Assembly: GCA_030704615.1 (NCBI GenBank)
Contig: CM060733.1
Coordinates: 62,374,001-62,434,000, forward strand
Direction: 5' to 3'
DNA: 60,000 bases
Source: Takakia lepidozioides
Lineage: Eukaryota; Streptophyta; Takakiopsida; Takakiales; Takakiaceae
The notes under the pieces were generated by a model that saw nothing but the letters and a program-made list of their open reading frames with translations, was not told the DNA's origin and did not search any database. A program made the position numbers and the translations under genes. This document shows, piece after piece, positions 1 through 9,658 of this stretch. How positions within the stretch are numbered: position 1 is the first letter of the stretch; every line of letters starts with the position of its first letter.

Positions 1-159
1 GTAGGGAGAGTGGTGGAGGACTTAATGAGGCTATGGCCACTATCACATCTTGTGGCTATATTGCACGGTTTCTAAAGTTGCTTTTATCTCAAAAAATGAA
101 ACGGAAACCGAAATCAACGGTACATCTAAAACCACTAAGTCTTCTTCTTCATCCTCTTG

Positions 160-220
160 AATGAACATTCATCCCCTTAAGAGTGGATGAATGTTTTATC
201 AAACCGACTATATAAGGCTC
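160..220 (+). promoter_or_regulatory. Hairpin followed by TATA-like box
   Basis: An 11-bp perfect inverted repeat (AACATTCATCC at 164-174, GGATGAATGTT at 185-195) is followed 13 bp later by CTATATAAGG (208-217), a good plant TATA box. No coding sequence follows, so this could be the promoter of a transposable element or of a non-coding transcript. The stem shares the CATCC/GGATG core with palindromes near 23.7, 36.2 and 39 kb. The start site is inferred only from the TATA match. Confidence 0.35.
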
Positions 221-772
221 GGCATAAGATCTAACAACTATGGAGGTGTCTTAACAAAGAGGAGAGCCATATTTTCATAACACATATCAAATAATGCTCT
301 TATGCCATTTTCAAGTGTAAATTTTTACAGAGCCAAAATTTCATAATATTAAGGGTGACTTAACAAAAAAGCAGGTAACACTTATCCAGGGTCAACTGTA
401 TTTGTAATCTACTGCTCCCAGAGTCTCTCATATAGAGCGCCTGCGAGGGGGACACAATAATGTGCACCCCACATTAATGGTTGTTCATGTGGATCCCACA
501 TTAATGCACTAGAGACTCCATGAACCCCACGCCATAGCCACCATAGCCAGCCTCCATGCTCCACATCCGCCATCCATGTGCTCTATGTTCCATATTCCCA
601 TGATCCATCCCATGCCCTCCTCAATTCATGGTTAATTTAGTTTAATTAGGCTTGGCTTGATGCCATGTGCTCACCCCAAACAACCATGCAATAAGTCCAA
701 CAACTTCTCAACACATGTATAATTATGACAATAATTGAAACCATTTCGATCGGTTTATAATGCAACATAATG

Positions 773-949
773 TTAAGGTACTGCTCCGAAACCAAAATTA
801 TTGTTGTTTATAATAAACCAAAATTGTTGTTTATATATTTGGAATCTCATACTCTCTCCCCCACTACAAGTATGAAATTTCAAATATATAAACAATAATA
901 TTGGTTACTTATAAACAACAACAATTTTGGTTTCGGATCAGTACCTTAA
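773..949. repeat. Small AT-rich inverted repeat (MITE-like)
   Basis: TTAAGGTACTG at 773 is mirrored by CAGTACCTTAA ending at 949. The match continues inward through ACCAAAATT and TTGTTTATA blocks, giving arms of about 75 bp around a short CT-rich loop. The ends begin and finish with TTAA, which could include a target site. It lies in the middle of the larger fold-back element, so it is either a nested insertion or the inner part of the same palindrome. It is non-coding. Confidence 0.6.
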
Positions 950-1035
950 CATGTTTTTTCTTTTTGGAAGAAAATGAAACCTGGTAGTGACTTCAGACCA
1001 TTGAGGACCGCCATGAACAATCCACACACGGACAG

Positions 1036-1112
1036 GGGCAGTGCAGTGGGTTTGAACCCCAAACTACTGAGGTGATACACTGTGCACTAACCATCTGAGC
1101 TACCAACCGATG
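1036..1112 (-). mobile_element. tRNA-derived SINE head
   Basis: The minus strand reads like a tRNA body. A-box-like TAGCTCAGATGGTTAGTGC is followed about 25 nt later by the B-box-like palindromic GGGTTCAAACCC. The acceptor stem does not pair well and no clean anticodon arm was found, so a functional tRNA is less likely than a tRNA-derived SINE or tRNA relic. It sits inside the larger fold-back element. Length of the SINE body beyond the tRNA-like part is not clear. Confidence 0.5.
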
Positions 1113-1415
1113 TGCAACTTAGCCTTCTTTGTTGCATTATAAACTAGTTCAATAATTCTCACAATTATTCATGTGTTGAGAAGTTGTTGGACTTATTGCA
1201 CGACACGGGATGGATCACGGGGATATGGAGCATAAAATGCATGGATGGTGGATGTGGAGTATACAGCTTGGCTATGGCTGCTATAGCATGGCATGGGGCG
1301 TCATGGAGGCTCAAGTAACATGGGATCCACATGAGCAGCCATTAATGTGGGGAAGCACATTAATGTGTCCCCTGACATGCGCTCTATACGGGAGACCCTG
1401 GGAGTAGTAGATTAC

Positions 1416-2343
1416 ACTTATCTAGGCACTTACTACTTACCACTTACTATTTACGATAACAACTACTCACTATTAACTACTGTAGTCACTTATTATACTT
1501 TTCTTCACAATGAATACGTATTGGGAAAGGTGAAAAGTTCCCGCGCCATGGCTGTTGCCAAAGCTCTGCGTGCCCCGCACCCACAAGTTCACACTGCCAA
1601 GATTTGCTCTCCATCATGCCATCGCTGTTCCAGAGAAGGAAGCAGTCACACTTCGATCGTGTACGTTGGAAATTTTTTGTTTGGTGCGGTGAAAGAGGAG
1701 AGAGAGAGAGAGAAGATAGACATGTCTTGTCAAGACAAGAACAATATCATTCAGATCTTGGTCATTTTGTTGACAAATCAGCCTCAGAAATGATGCACTA
1801 TCCATTCTTACCTTGCAATTCCAGATTCAGATGTATAAGACTCAATTAGGGGAGTCTCTAGATGACTTAAATGTCATTTCATAATTCTTGGCAGACCTAT
1901 ATCAGACCCACAAAATACACAAAGGTACGGGTGGGAGGGCGGGAGTTTGGTACAGGTAGGGCCTGAATGCCATATCTTGATAAGCCAGAGCGCGACTGAA
2001 TTCAAAACACACATGGTTTTCAGCAAGCAAAATCTAATTTGAGCTTAGCTTTAAGAACTTAGAAACTTAGAAGGGAGAAGAAGAAATAGGCCAGAGAGCT
2101 TACTCATACAGCCAAAATCGGAAGAATAATGCACTGGGCTCGTAGAAAAACAGTGGGGAGTGTGTACCATACACCCCTTCATAAAGCCTTAAGAGGAAAA
2201 AGATTGCATGGGTTCAGAGCGATCTCTACTAGCCATGATATCGAACCAGTAGAAGCGAGTTCATAACCAAAAAAGAGCGAGAAGATATGTGTGTGTTTTA
2301 CACATCATTTCAACTGTCACTTCCAAGGATAAAATAGTCACTA
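1416..2343. other. Stretch without recognised gene
   Basis: Nothing with family resemblance was seen on either strand. It contains a short GA microsatellite near 1695-1715. Open frames here are short and lack domain signals. Confidence 0.5.
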
Positions 2344-2640
2344 CACTACAACAGATGAGCGTTTTTATGACTGCAAATATGACTATATTTTCAATCTTAT
2401 ATGCGTTCATGACTACATCACTCTGTAGTGAAAAAAAACCCTGTCATAACGACCATCTTTTATGACTGCGTTGTGCAAGTCATAGCCGGGACTGCTTGTG
2501 TGGCACCTGGAGTCATGCTGCAAAGACCGATGTAGTCACAACTATATGACCTACGTATGACTAACTCTATAACTACATTGTATGCTGAACGTTGCCTACA
2601 TGGAGAGGCTTCAGTGGGACATGCCCGATTATCAGCGTCA
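2344..2640 (+). mobile_element. CACTA-type terminus with subterminal TATGACT repeats
   Basis: CACTACAACAGATGAGCG at 2344 matches the CACTACAA start typical of plant CACTA (En/Spm) terminal inverted repeats. It is followed by many TATGACTAC motifs, as expected of subterminal transposase-binding repeats. A diverged second copy of the same ~270 bp lies at about 3822-4110. A matching right-hand TIR was not found in the window, so full element limits are unknown. Attribution to the transposase genes further right is inference. Confidence 0.5.
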
Positions 2641-2764
2641 CGTCCGTAAGTCAGCGTCAGGTCACGTCAGACCTGACACTGACGAGACCTCCCTCACGTC
2701 AGGTTCCGGGAATATTCTAGTAAAAAAAATATCAGGTAAAATATTGCTACTTAAGCAGCCACGT

Positions 2765-3710
2765 CGCCGACACGGTGGCGGTAGCAAATACATTTGAAAA
2801 ATAATAAAATGTAAGCGACCGCCAAATCTGGCAGTCGCTTTATATTTCGAAATATAAAAAATAAGAGCGACCGTCATATTGGCGGTCGCTTAATTGTTTT
2901 TTTTTATAAACAAGATTGGCGGTCGCATTGGCGGTCGCCTAATTTAAAAAAGAAAAAACAACAACCTCCGTAATGGCGGTTGCATACTTTTAAAAATATA
3001 TAAAAAAAACAAGCGACCCACCAGAATTGGCGGTCGCTTAATTTTGAAAAAAAAAAAAAAAAAACAAGCGACCGCCATTATGGCGGTCGCTTGAATATAC
3101 AAATATATAAAATAAACCAACGACCGCCATATTATGGCGGTCGCTTTATTTTAAAAATATAAAAATATAAGCGACAAAAAAAAAAAACGACCGCTACACC
3201 GGACGGTCGCTTATTTTAAAATAAAAAAATAATGGCGACCGCCAAACTGGGCGGTCGCATAAATTTAAAAATATATAAAAATAAAAGCGACCGCCACACT
3301 GGCGGTCGCTTAAACTTTAAAATATGAAGATTAAAAACGACCGCCGTAGTGGCGGTCGCTGTATTTTCAAAATATTAAGAATAAAAGGGACCAACATCTT
3401 AGCGGTCGCTTTATTTTTAATATATAAAGAAATTAAACGGCCGCCATATTTGCGATCGTGTCATTTTTGTAAAAAACCGTCATAATAAATATAAGCGACC
3501 GCAATACTGGCGGTCGCATTATATTTGGAAATAAATAATAATAGCGACCGCCTTACGGGAGGTCGCTTAAATTTAGAAATATACAAAATAAAAGTGACTG
3601 CAATATTTCTGAAAATCAAAGGAAATAAAAGCGACCGCAGCAATATTGGCGGTCACTTGTGTTTTATAAAAAAATAGAAATAACGACCGCAGTATGAGCG
3701 GTTGCTTAAT
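2765..3710. repeat. Array of ~18 GCGACCGCC hairpins in AT-rich spacers
   Basis: About 18 units of the type AAGCGACCGCCA-(2-8 nt)-TGGCGGTCGCTT follow each other at a spacing of about 50 nt, for example near 2815, 2866, 3065, 3118, 3235, 3287, 3336, 3494, 3543 and 3630. Each unit is a short GC-rich palindrome. The spacers are AT-rich (runs of TTTAAAAATATA) and not identical. Stems vary by one or a few bases, often on one side only. The array lies exactly between two related ~270-bp repeats with a CACTA-like start, which suggests it belongs to that element. Confidence 0.85.
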
Positions 3711-3821
3711 TTTAAAACTATAATAAATATGGTTGTACCATCTTTTTTCGGGTGGGCGCTATTGGTCTGTCATTTTCATTTCACTTTCATCCTTCCTGGA
3801 GCATATATAAGGGAGGAAGGT

Positions 3822-4450
3822 CACAACAGATGAGTGTTTTTATGATTTCACATATGACTATTTTTTCAGTCTTATATGCGTTCATGACTATATCACTCTG
3901 TAGTGAAAAAAGCCCTGTCATAGCGACTAGTCTTTAGGACTGCGTTTTGCAAGTCATATCCATGACTGCTTGCGTGGCACCTGGAATCCTGCTGCAGAGA
4001 GGGTTGCAGTCACAACTATATGACTAATATATATGACTACATTGTCTGTTGAGCGCTGCCTACATGGAGAGGCTTCAGCGGGACACGTGCACCACTGCGC
4101 AAGCGACACGTCATGCATTCGTCAGGGGATCATATGACTATATGTCTGCAAAGTGATGCCTACATTGAGAGGCGACGGATGGACACGTGCGCCACTGCGA
4201 ATTTGACATGTCACGACTTCTTGCCATGATCATATGACTACATGTCTGCACAGTGATGCCTACATGGAGAGGCGCTAGCGAGACACGTGTGCTATGGCAG
4301 ATTTCACACGTGGTGACTACATGACTCGCTCATATGACTACAGGGATGTCTACATGGAGAGTTGTTAGCGGGACACCTGTTGCACTTGAGATGTGACATG
4401 TGGCACATAGACAAAATATATGACTAGCATATATGACTACGGATCTTTAC
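3822..4450 (+). repeat. Second copy of CACTA-like end plus tandem subterminal units
   Basis: From CACAACAGATGAGTG (about 3822) to 4110 the sequence repeats 2344-2640 with about 80-85% identity by eye. It continues with three or four further units of about 100 nt (near 4050, 4155, 4255, 4350), each containing GCCTACATGGAGAGGC, an ACACGTG-like box and TATGACTACAT. Palindromic ACACGTGT-like boxes recur. This is subterminal repeat structure and shows no coding sequence. The following 4450-4990 is AT-rich and empty. Confidence 0.6.
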
Positions 4451-4996
4451 ACGTGGTGAAAATATGGATAAAGAATGTCGTGTCATATACTGCCACGTGT
4501 TCTGGTTTGAGCAAGAGTGATGCCACGTGTCATCAAGATTGTTTTCCGAAATAGTTTATATTTTTAATGTTCATATTTTATTTTTTAGTTTTCATTTAAT
4601 ATTTAAAAGAACAGGGAGATTGCAATCTTGGATTTTTTTTAATGGTATTATTTTTAATATTATTATTTAAAATGAAAGTGAATTAAATGATTTAAAATCT
4701 TCATTACATGGTGAAATTCCAACATGAAAACAGAATGGATCCCTCCTGCATACTATCAACCACAAGGAGAATGAAAATAGTCAACTACAGGGCAATACAA
4801 GCCCTATAAATCACATTACAAAAATTCAAATGAGACCAATATCCCAATGGACACCTCAAAATCCACAAGGTCAAAAAATCCATGCCTCAAAAGGCCCAGC
4901 CAAAAACAAGCAAGCCCACACATGGGCTGAATTGTTGTAGTTAGTATGTTCTAGTGCTATTAGAATCAAGAACTCTGTTAAACAGTGCAATACTGA

Positions 4997-7900
4997 CTAT
5001 CCCTTCCGCAGCTCCATAAGTTTCAGTAACTTTAGACTCCAAAGTGTTGTCTGGCCAACCACCTGCCCCAACTCGGTCTGTTTCCTAACACCATTCACAT
5101 ATGGTAGAGGGGTGTTACTGACACATGCCTCTTTGATGTACACACAGGCATAATCAAGGGGCACAGCAGGGTACCCGTAACCTACCACAACACCTTGAAG
5201 AGCAACAATCAGCCCTACTCCACATTTCTTGCGTTTGGAGTTCACATCCAACAGCCGAACCTCGTCACCCACCCTGAACTGTGATCCCAACTCCACACAA
5301 AAAAGAACATGATGTGAAAACCCATGACATACACACGACTAGGACACTCAACATTTGCGAGTTAAAGAGAGCCCCAAGGTTGGAAAAAATATAACAAACA
5401 AGACAACGGCCTGGACTTACTCCATGTGCAGTCTCCAGTGGTGGTGAGACCTCTTTTGGGGGGCTACTCGCCGGGTCGACACTCTTGCCCCTCGTCTGTA
5501 CCGGCTTGTCGACAATATCACCTTTGTTTGTCACAAGTTCCTGTGTCACAGATCAGAGAACAACCAAAAAGCAATGAGCAAACATGAATAGTGAATAGAA
5601 ACAAAATCCAAGTATGAATCGAACAAAAAAAGCCAACATGAAAAGCTGCAAAGAAAACCTAGCATTAATCAAGCAACCGAGGAGAAGCATCCAGGAAAGC
5701 AATGCAATGAATGAACCCACAAAAATGTAGCCTCTGGAGCACTGTCAGAATGTCTGTACCTTCACAGTAGTAGTGTTGTATGGTTGTTGTCCGAAAACAG
5801 GCTGAGACTCCAAAAACTTGGGAATACTGGCAGCTTTCGATGCCTTCCACAAGAAAGGCCACAACACCTTTGTTAGATACTCATCAGTTGGTGAATATGG
5901 TTGCACCTTCCATGGCTCTGGAAAAATCCCACTGAAGGGAGGATTGTTTGCCGCCTTTCTTGGTGTGTCGTCAACAAGAACAATGTCCTCATAAGTCCAT
6001 TCTGGCCAGTTTGCCCACACTGTAGACAAGTACTTGAAATATAATGGCTTTGAATCAGACCCCTTACGGCATGGGAGGACTGTCATAGTGAAGGGCATCC
6101 CACTGGAAAACCAGGTTAGTGTGGGCTGCAAAAATATAGTCCACCATTGGGAAGAAGTTGCGAGCTTGGCAACAAGACCACACCGCCACCTCAAAGTGTT
6201 CAAAACACTTTTGCAAAAAGTCATAACAGCGTGGTCTCAAAACTACCATCTTCTTGCCACACATCTTCCCCACAAAACCTTTGGGAAGGGATGCAGGCCC
6301 ATTAGCAGAATGAAAAGATTCACATAACAGACCATTTAAGTCCAGAATTAGTAAATGCTTCCTCGTTGGTCCAGGAAGTAAACTGACATTTGGCTTCAAC
6401 ATGTGAGCAGGAGAAATTAAAGCAACCTGCTTGTTTGTTTTGTCCCCGTCTGCATCTTCCTCCCCATCTAAACTCCCACATACCTGCATACTAGAATCCG
6501 GTGTGCCCGGCGGCTCTGTCACCATTGCCCCCTGGACTGCTACTGCCTTTGTACGTGGCAAGGGCTGAATTTCCACGTGTACCTCACAGCTGGCCTTCCC
6601 TATATCCTGCTGCTGCTCGGTCAAATTCAAAAGATCATCAGTGACAGGAAGACATAAGGGCTTAGAGTGAGCACCAGTTACCGTCTGAAATTGGGATTCC
6701 AAACATTTTGATACTGTCACAGCAGACGTATCCATCGTAGATGTCACTGGTCCTGCGCCTGGTAGATTAATCCCCAATCTGGTCACAATGGCTTTCTGGT
6801 ACTCAATCATACTCTGCATCTGTAATTTTAATTCTGCCATGTCACGTCCTTGTGATTCCACCAATTTGTCCAAGCCATCCATCCTGCCAACTACTGTAGA
6901 ATATGCGAGACTTCCCTCCTGCCAATCCATGAAAACTTGCCCAAGTATGAATCAAACCAAAAAAACCTAGCATGAACAACCATTGGAAAGAAAACCCAGG
7001 CCAAAAGCCGTGAAAAAAACCCTAGCAACCTATGATGCAGCAACCACTCTAGCAAACGTGGAAAACACACTTACCCGCCAGTCACTCCCAGCTGACAACC
7101 GTGACACTGAACCCTCTTGAATTTCATATAATGTAGGAGGGCACCCTGATAGTGTTTCCTACAAATTAATCCATGCCACAAACAAACCCATGCCACAAGT
7201 CAGTAAGCAATGTGAGGGCTGACTATATATACATAGCAATTCAATGAGGAACAAAATATAGAGTCGTGATGATGCCACTTACCAAGCGTGCTTCCACCAT
7301 TGCCTTCCCACCACGGCCAGTCTTGGTAGGATTCAGAATTGCACCATTTGTCTTCTTCATGTTGCCCGACACTTTGTGGAACACCTCTGTCTGCCACTAA
7401 CTTACAAGCTTGTTTCATACCTCGTCAGATACAGTAATAGGTTTCCCCTTACCACCCAACCACGCAGTGTGTGCTTCATAACGCTGGCTCTTCATTATTC
7501 TGCCAATTGTTTGTTTTAGGTGGAAGTCTTTTAACTCGTGTGGCGTATATGAAAATAGCTTAGCCAGGTGATCTCTGATTTCATATACAACTTCATCAGG
7601 TTGGTTGTTGATGGCAAGGGAACAATCTAGCTTGCGATAAGCCTGTCCTTTAAGGGCAGCGTGCCATACATTCCGGGTCTGACCATACGGGGCTCCTTTG
7701 AGGTTCGTCAAAATCACCGTGGGAGGAAGACCTGCAGCTATTCTCTCTTCCTTGACCTTGGCAGCTTCAATTTTGGCTGAGCTATTAGCCCTCCTTAAAG
7801 CATTGGTTCTATCATTCTTTGAAACGGCACCCTCCCCTCCTTCAGAGACCTCCGTGCGCTCAGGACAATTCAAAGCAGGATCCTGCCAAGTAGGGACTGG

Positions 7901-9246
7901 TGGCCATGGCTGTTGGCCAGAAGGCCGAGGACCATACTGGCCATACTGTCCATAAGCAGGAGGATATTCCGGTGGCCTGCCACCCCATAGCTATTAGGGG
8001 GTGGCAAATATGGTGGAGGAGGATACTGGCCATACTGCCCATATGGAGGAGCACCATATTGACCCTGACCATACTGAGTGCCAGACTGTGGGTACTGAGG
8101 CATACCATAATAAGGTGGGGGTACTGGTGGCACAGAACCCACAACGTTGGGAGAGTTAGGGCCACCTCCTGCGTTCTTGTGGGTGCCATCTCCATTGCTA
8201 GCAGCAGGGATCGTGGATCCAGTGTGCTTGTGCTTGCCCTGAAAAGAAATTCCCCCAGTACAATGTGGGTGATTACACATACAAATAGGCAGCAAACAAC
8301 AAATCCTTGAATTCAGGCAAAACAAACTGGAAGCACATATCATTTGTAAAGACAAGATTACCCAAAACTCAGTATGATTTTGGGCAGTAAATCTCCCAAA
8401 TTTGATTGGCCCCAATGATGTCCTCCCAGTACATTTTTGAGCCCTCTTAGGTATGGGGTGTTCCTGAAATCCATAGCAAAAATTCAAATGGACAAACCTG
8501 ATGGGTCCATGAGAAGTATCCCTCCAAGTTTTACTGATATTCTGGGTGCATAAGTAACCCAAGTATCTCTATAAGTAGCCATGTAGCTTAGTACCAGGAC
8601 GTTGGTTTCATGGGGCAAAGAATTTGAACACACCTGAAGTCTACATTGGCCTGACATCATGCCTTTGGCACTTCAACTTGTCTAGTGGAAATCATTTGTG
8701 ATTGTGCCTTGGCTGACCCCTGCATTGTCCAACTTCCCTGTCTTGACAGACATACCCTATCTCTTCATGATTTTACCAAAAACATACATAATTAGAATCA
8801 TGGTCATTGTGAAGAACTATAACTCACAGACGGATAAGGTGTTCGTAGTGTAGATGATGGGCGTTTTTGTCCTGCGACATGAGCATGGGCATGTTCTCCT
8901 CGGCTTGCCGTGGCATCCGCCGACGACGCACTCGCCTCGCACTGGCGTGGGAGGAGTGGATCGTCCTCATCGTCCTCAGAAGAGCCCTCATGCAGAATCG
9001 TAGTCTTCATCGTCTTCAGTCTGGCACTTTGCCTTGCAGGACCTTGATCCCTAGTTTTTTCCTTCAGAGCGCGTGGCTTGCGAGGGCGATTCGCTCCTGC
9101 AAGCCTGCACAAACACCTCCATGACCTCCCTCTCAAACAATCACAAACAAATATAAGCATACATACCCTAATACTCTTAAGCCTACGCTGAACCACAGCC
9201 GCACCCTACCAGGACGTAATGCCTGCCCACGAATGACGGCGGACAT
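4997..9246 (-). pseudogene. Ptta/En-Spm-type transposon protein with inserted FCP1-like phosphatase domain, decayed
   Basis: Likely exons on the minus strand: 9246-9167, 9104-8828, 8238-7283, 7158-7075, about 6916-5760, 5540-5421 and 5278-4997 (stop). All junctions inspected have GT-AG. The order is: a basic and acidic N-terminus; a Pro/Tyr/Gly/Gln-rich stretch (8.2-7.9 kb); a segment with the plant transposase Ptta pattern, ending in WQTEVFHKVSGNMKK and a Gly-rich TKTGRGGK; a short coiled segment with SQGRDMAEL; an FCP1/NIF phosphatase-like domain with LDLNGLL (about 6330) and VLVDDTP (about 5975); and a C-terminal domain like that ending many Ptta proteins. Breaks seen: a frameshift near 7990, two in-frame stops near 7409 and 7394, and a one-base shift near 6075 inside the phosphatase domain. 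The first Asp of the DxDx motif is kept, but the second is Asn (DLNG). Promoter side faces the transposase gene at 9.66 kb. Function of the fusion is not known. Confidence 0.6.
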
Positions 9247-9658
9247 CTCCCGCCTAATGACACAAACCTAATCGTCACTCACTGCATGTTGTTTGCCTCT
9301 CTATTTGTACAAGTCACAGCTACTCGCCCCCATTTGTGCTATGAAGCTTATGATCGCTGTAGGAAGGTTAGAGGATAAGGCAAATCGCAAGTTTAGTGGG
9401 TGGGTATCCAAAGTCAGGAACTAAACTCACCCAACGTTGCTTCCACCTCCTTTATGGCAGCAATTTGGCGCTCTCGGAACTTCTCGTACTCAGTGAGAGG
9501 GACTGTCACTTCGAAGACCTTCCGCTTCACCATGGACACTCAAAAACGATACTTATAGTATACTATAGATATAGAAATAGCACATTGGCAGCTGGTGCAA
9601 AACTAGAGACAATGCACTGTGCGTAGCATGCAAAGAGGGAAGGGGTGACGTTCAAAGC
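9247..9658. promoter_or_regulatory. Intergenic stretch between two divergent transposon genes
   Basis: This 0.4-kb gap separates the minus-strand Ptta/FCP1-like gene from the plus-strand transposase relic. It may hold a shared promoter, by analogy with the compact layout of CACTA elements. ACTTATAGTATACTATAG near 9550 is AT-rich and palindromic, but no convincing TATA box placement could be fixed. Confidence 0.25.

Larger units (their letters stand above)
403..1415. mobile_element. Fold-back element with long inverted-repeat arms
   Basis: The sequence from 403 to about 735 is matched in inverse orientation by about 1150-1415. The arms begin TGTAATCTACTGCTCCC and end GGGAGTAGTAGATTACA and share blocks such as ATTAATGTG and GGATCCACATGA. 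Short related sequences (ACACTTATCCAGG at 378-390, ACACTTATCTAGG at 1414-1426, one mismatch) flank the arms like a target-site duplication. The arms are diverged, with indels. The centre holds a smaller inverted repeat and a tRNA-like SINE. No transposase ORF is present, so this is a non-autonomous fold-back or long-TIR element; its superfamily is unknown. Confidence 0.65.

Noticed and set aside
1036-1112. Functional tRNA gene on the minus strand
   Set aside because: A- and B-box-like sequences are present, but no proper acceptor stem or anticodon arm could be drawn; a SINE relic fits better.
2765-3710. CRISPR-like array of palindromic repeats
   Set aside because: The repeats are regular, but the spacers are AT-rich and similar, there are no cas genes, and the genome is eukaryotic.
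6064-6100. Intron explaining the frame change in the phosphatase domain
   Set aside because: A GTAAGG donor-like site is there, but conserved coding text continues at once, leaving no room for an intron; a one-base shift is simpler.
7391-7420. 30-nt intron in the Ptta-like gene
   Set aside because: Too short for a plant intron; the same frame continues through two stops with family-like residues on both sides.
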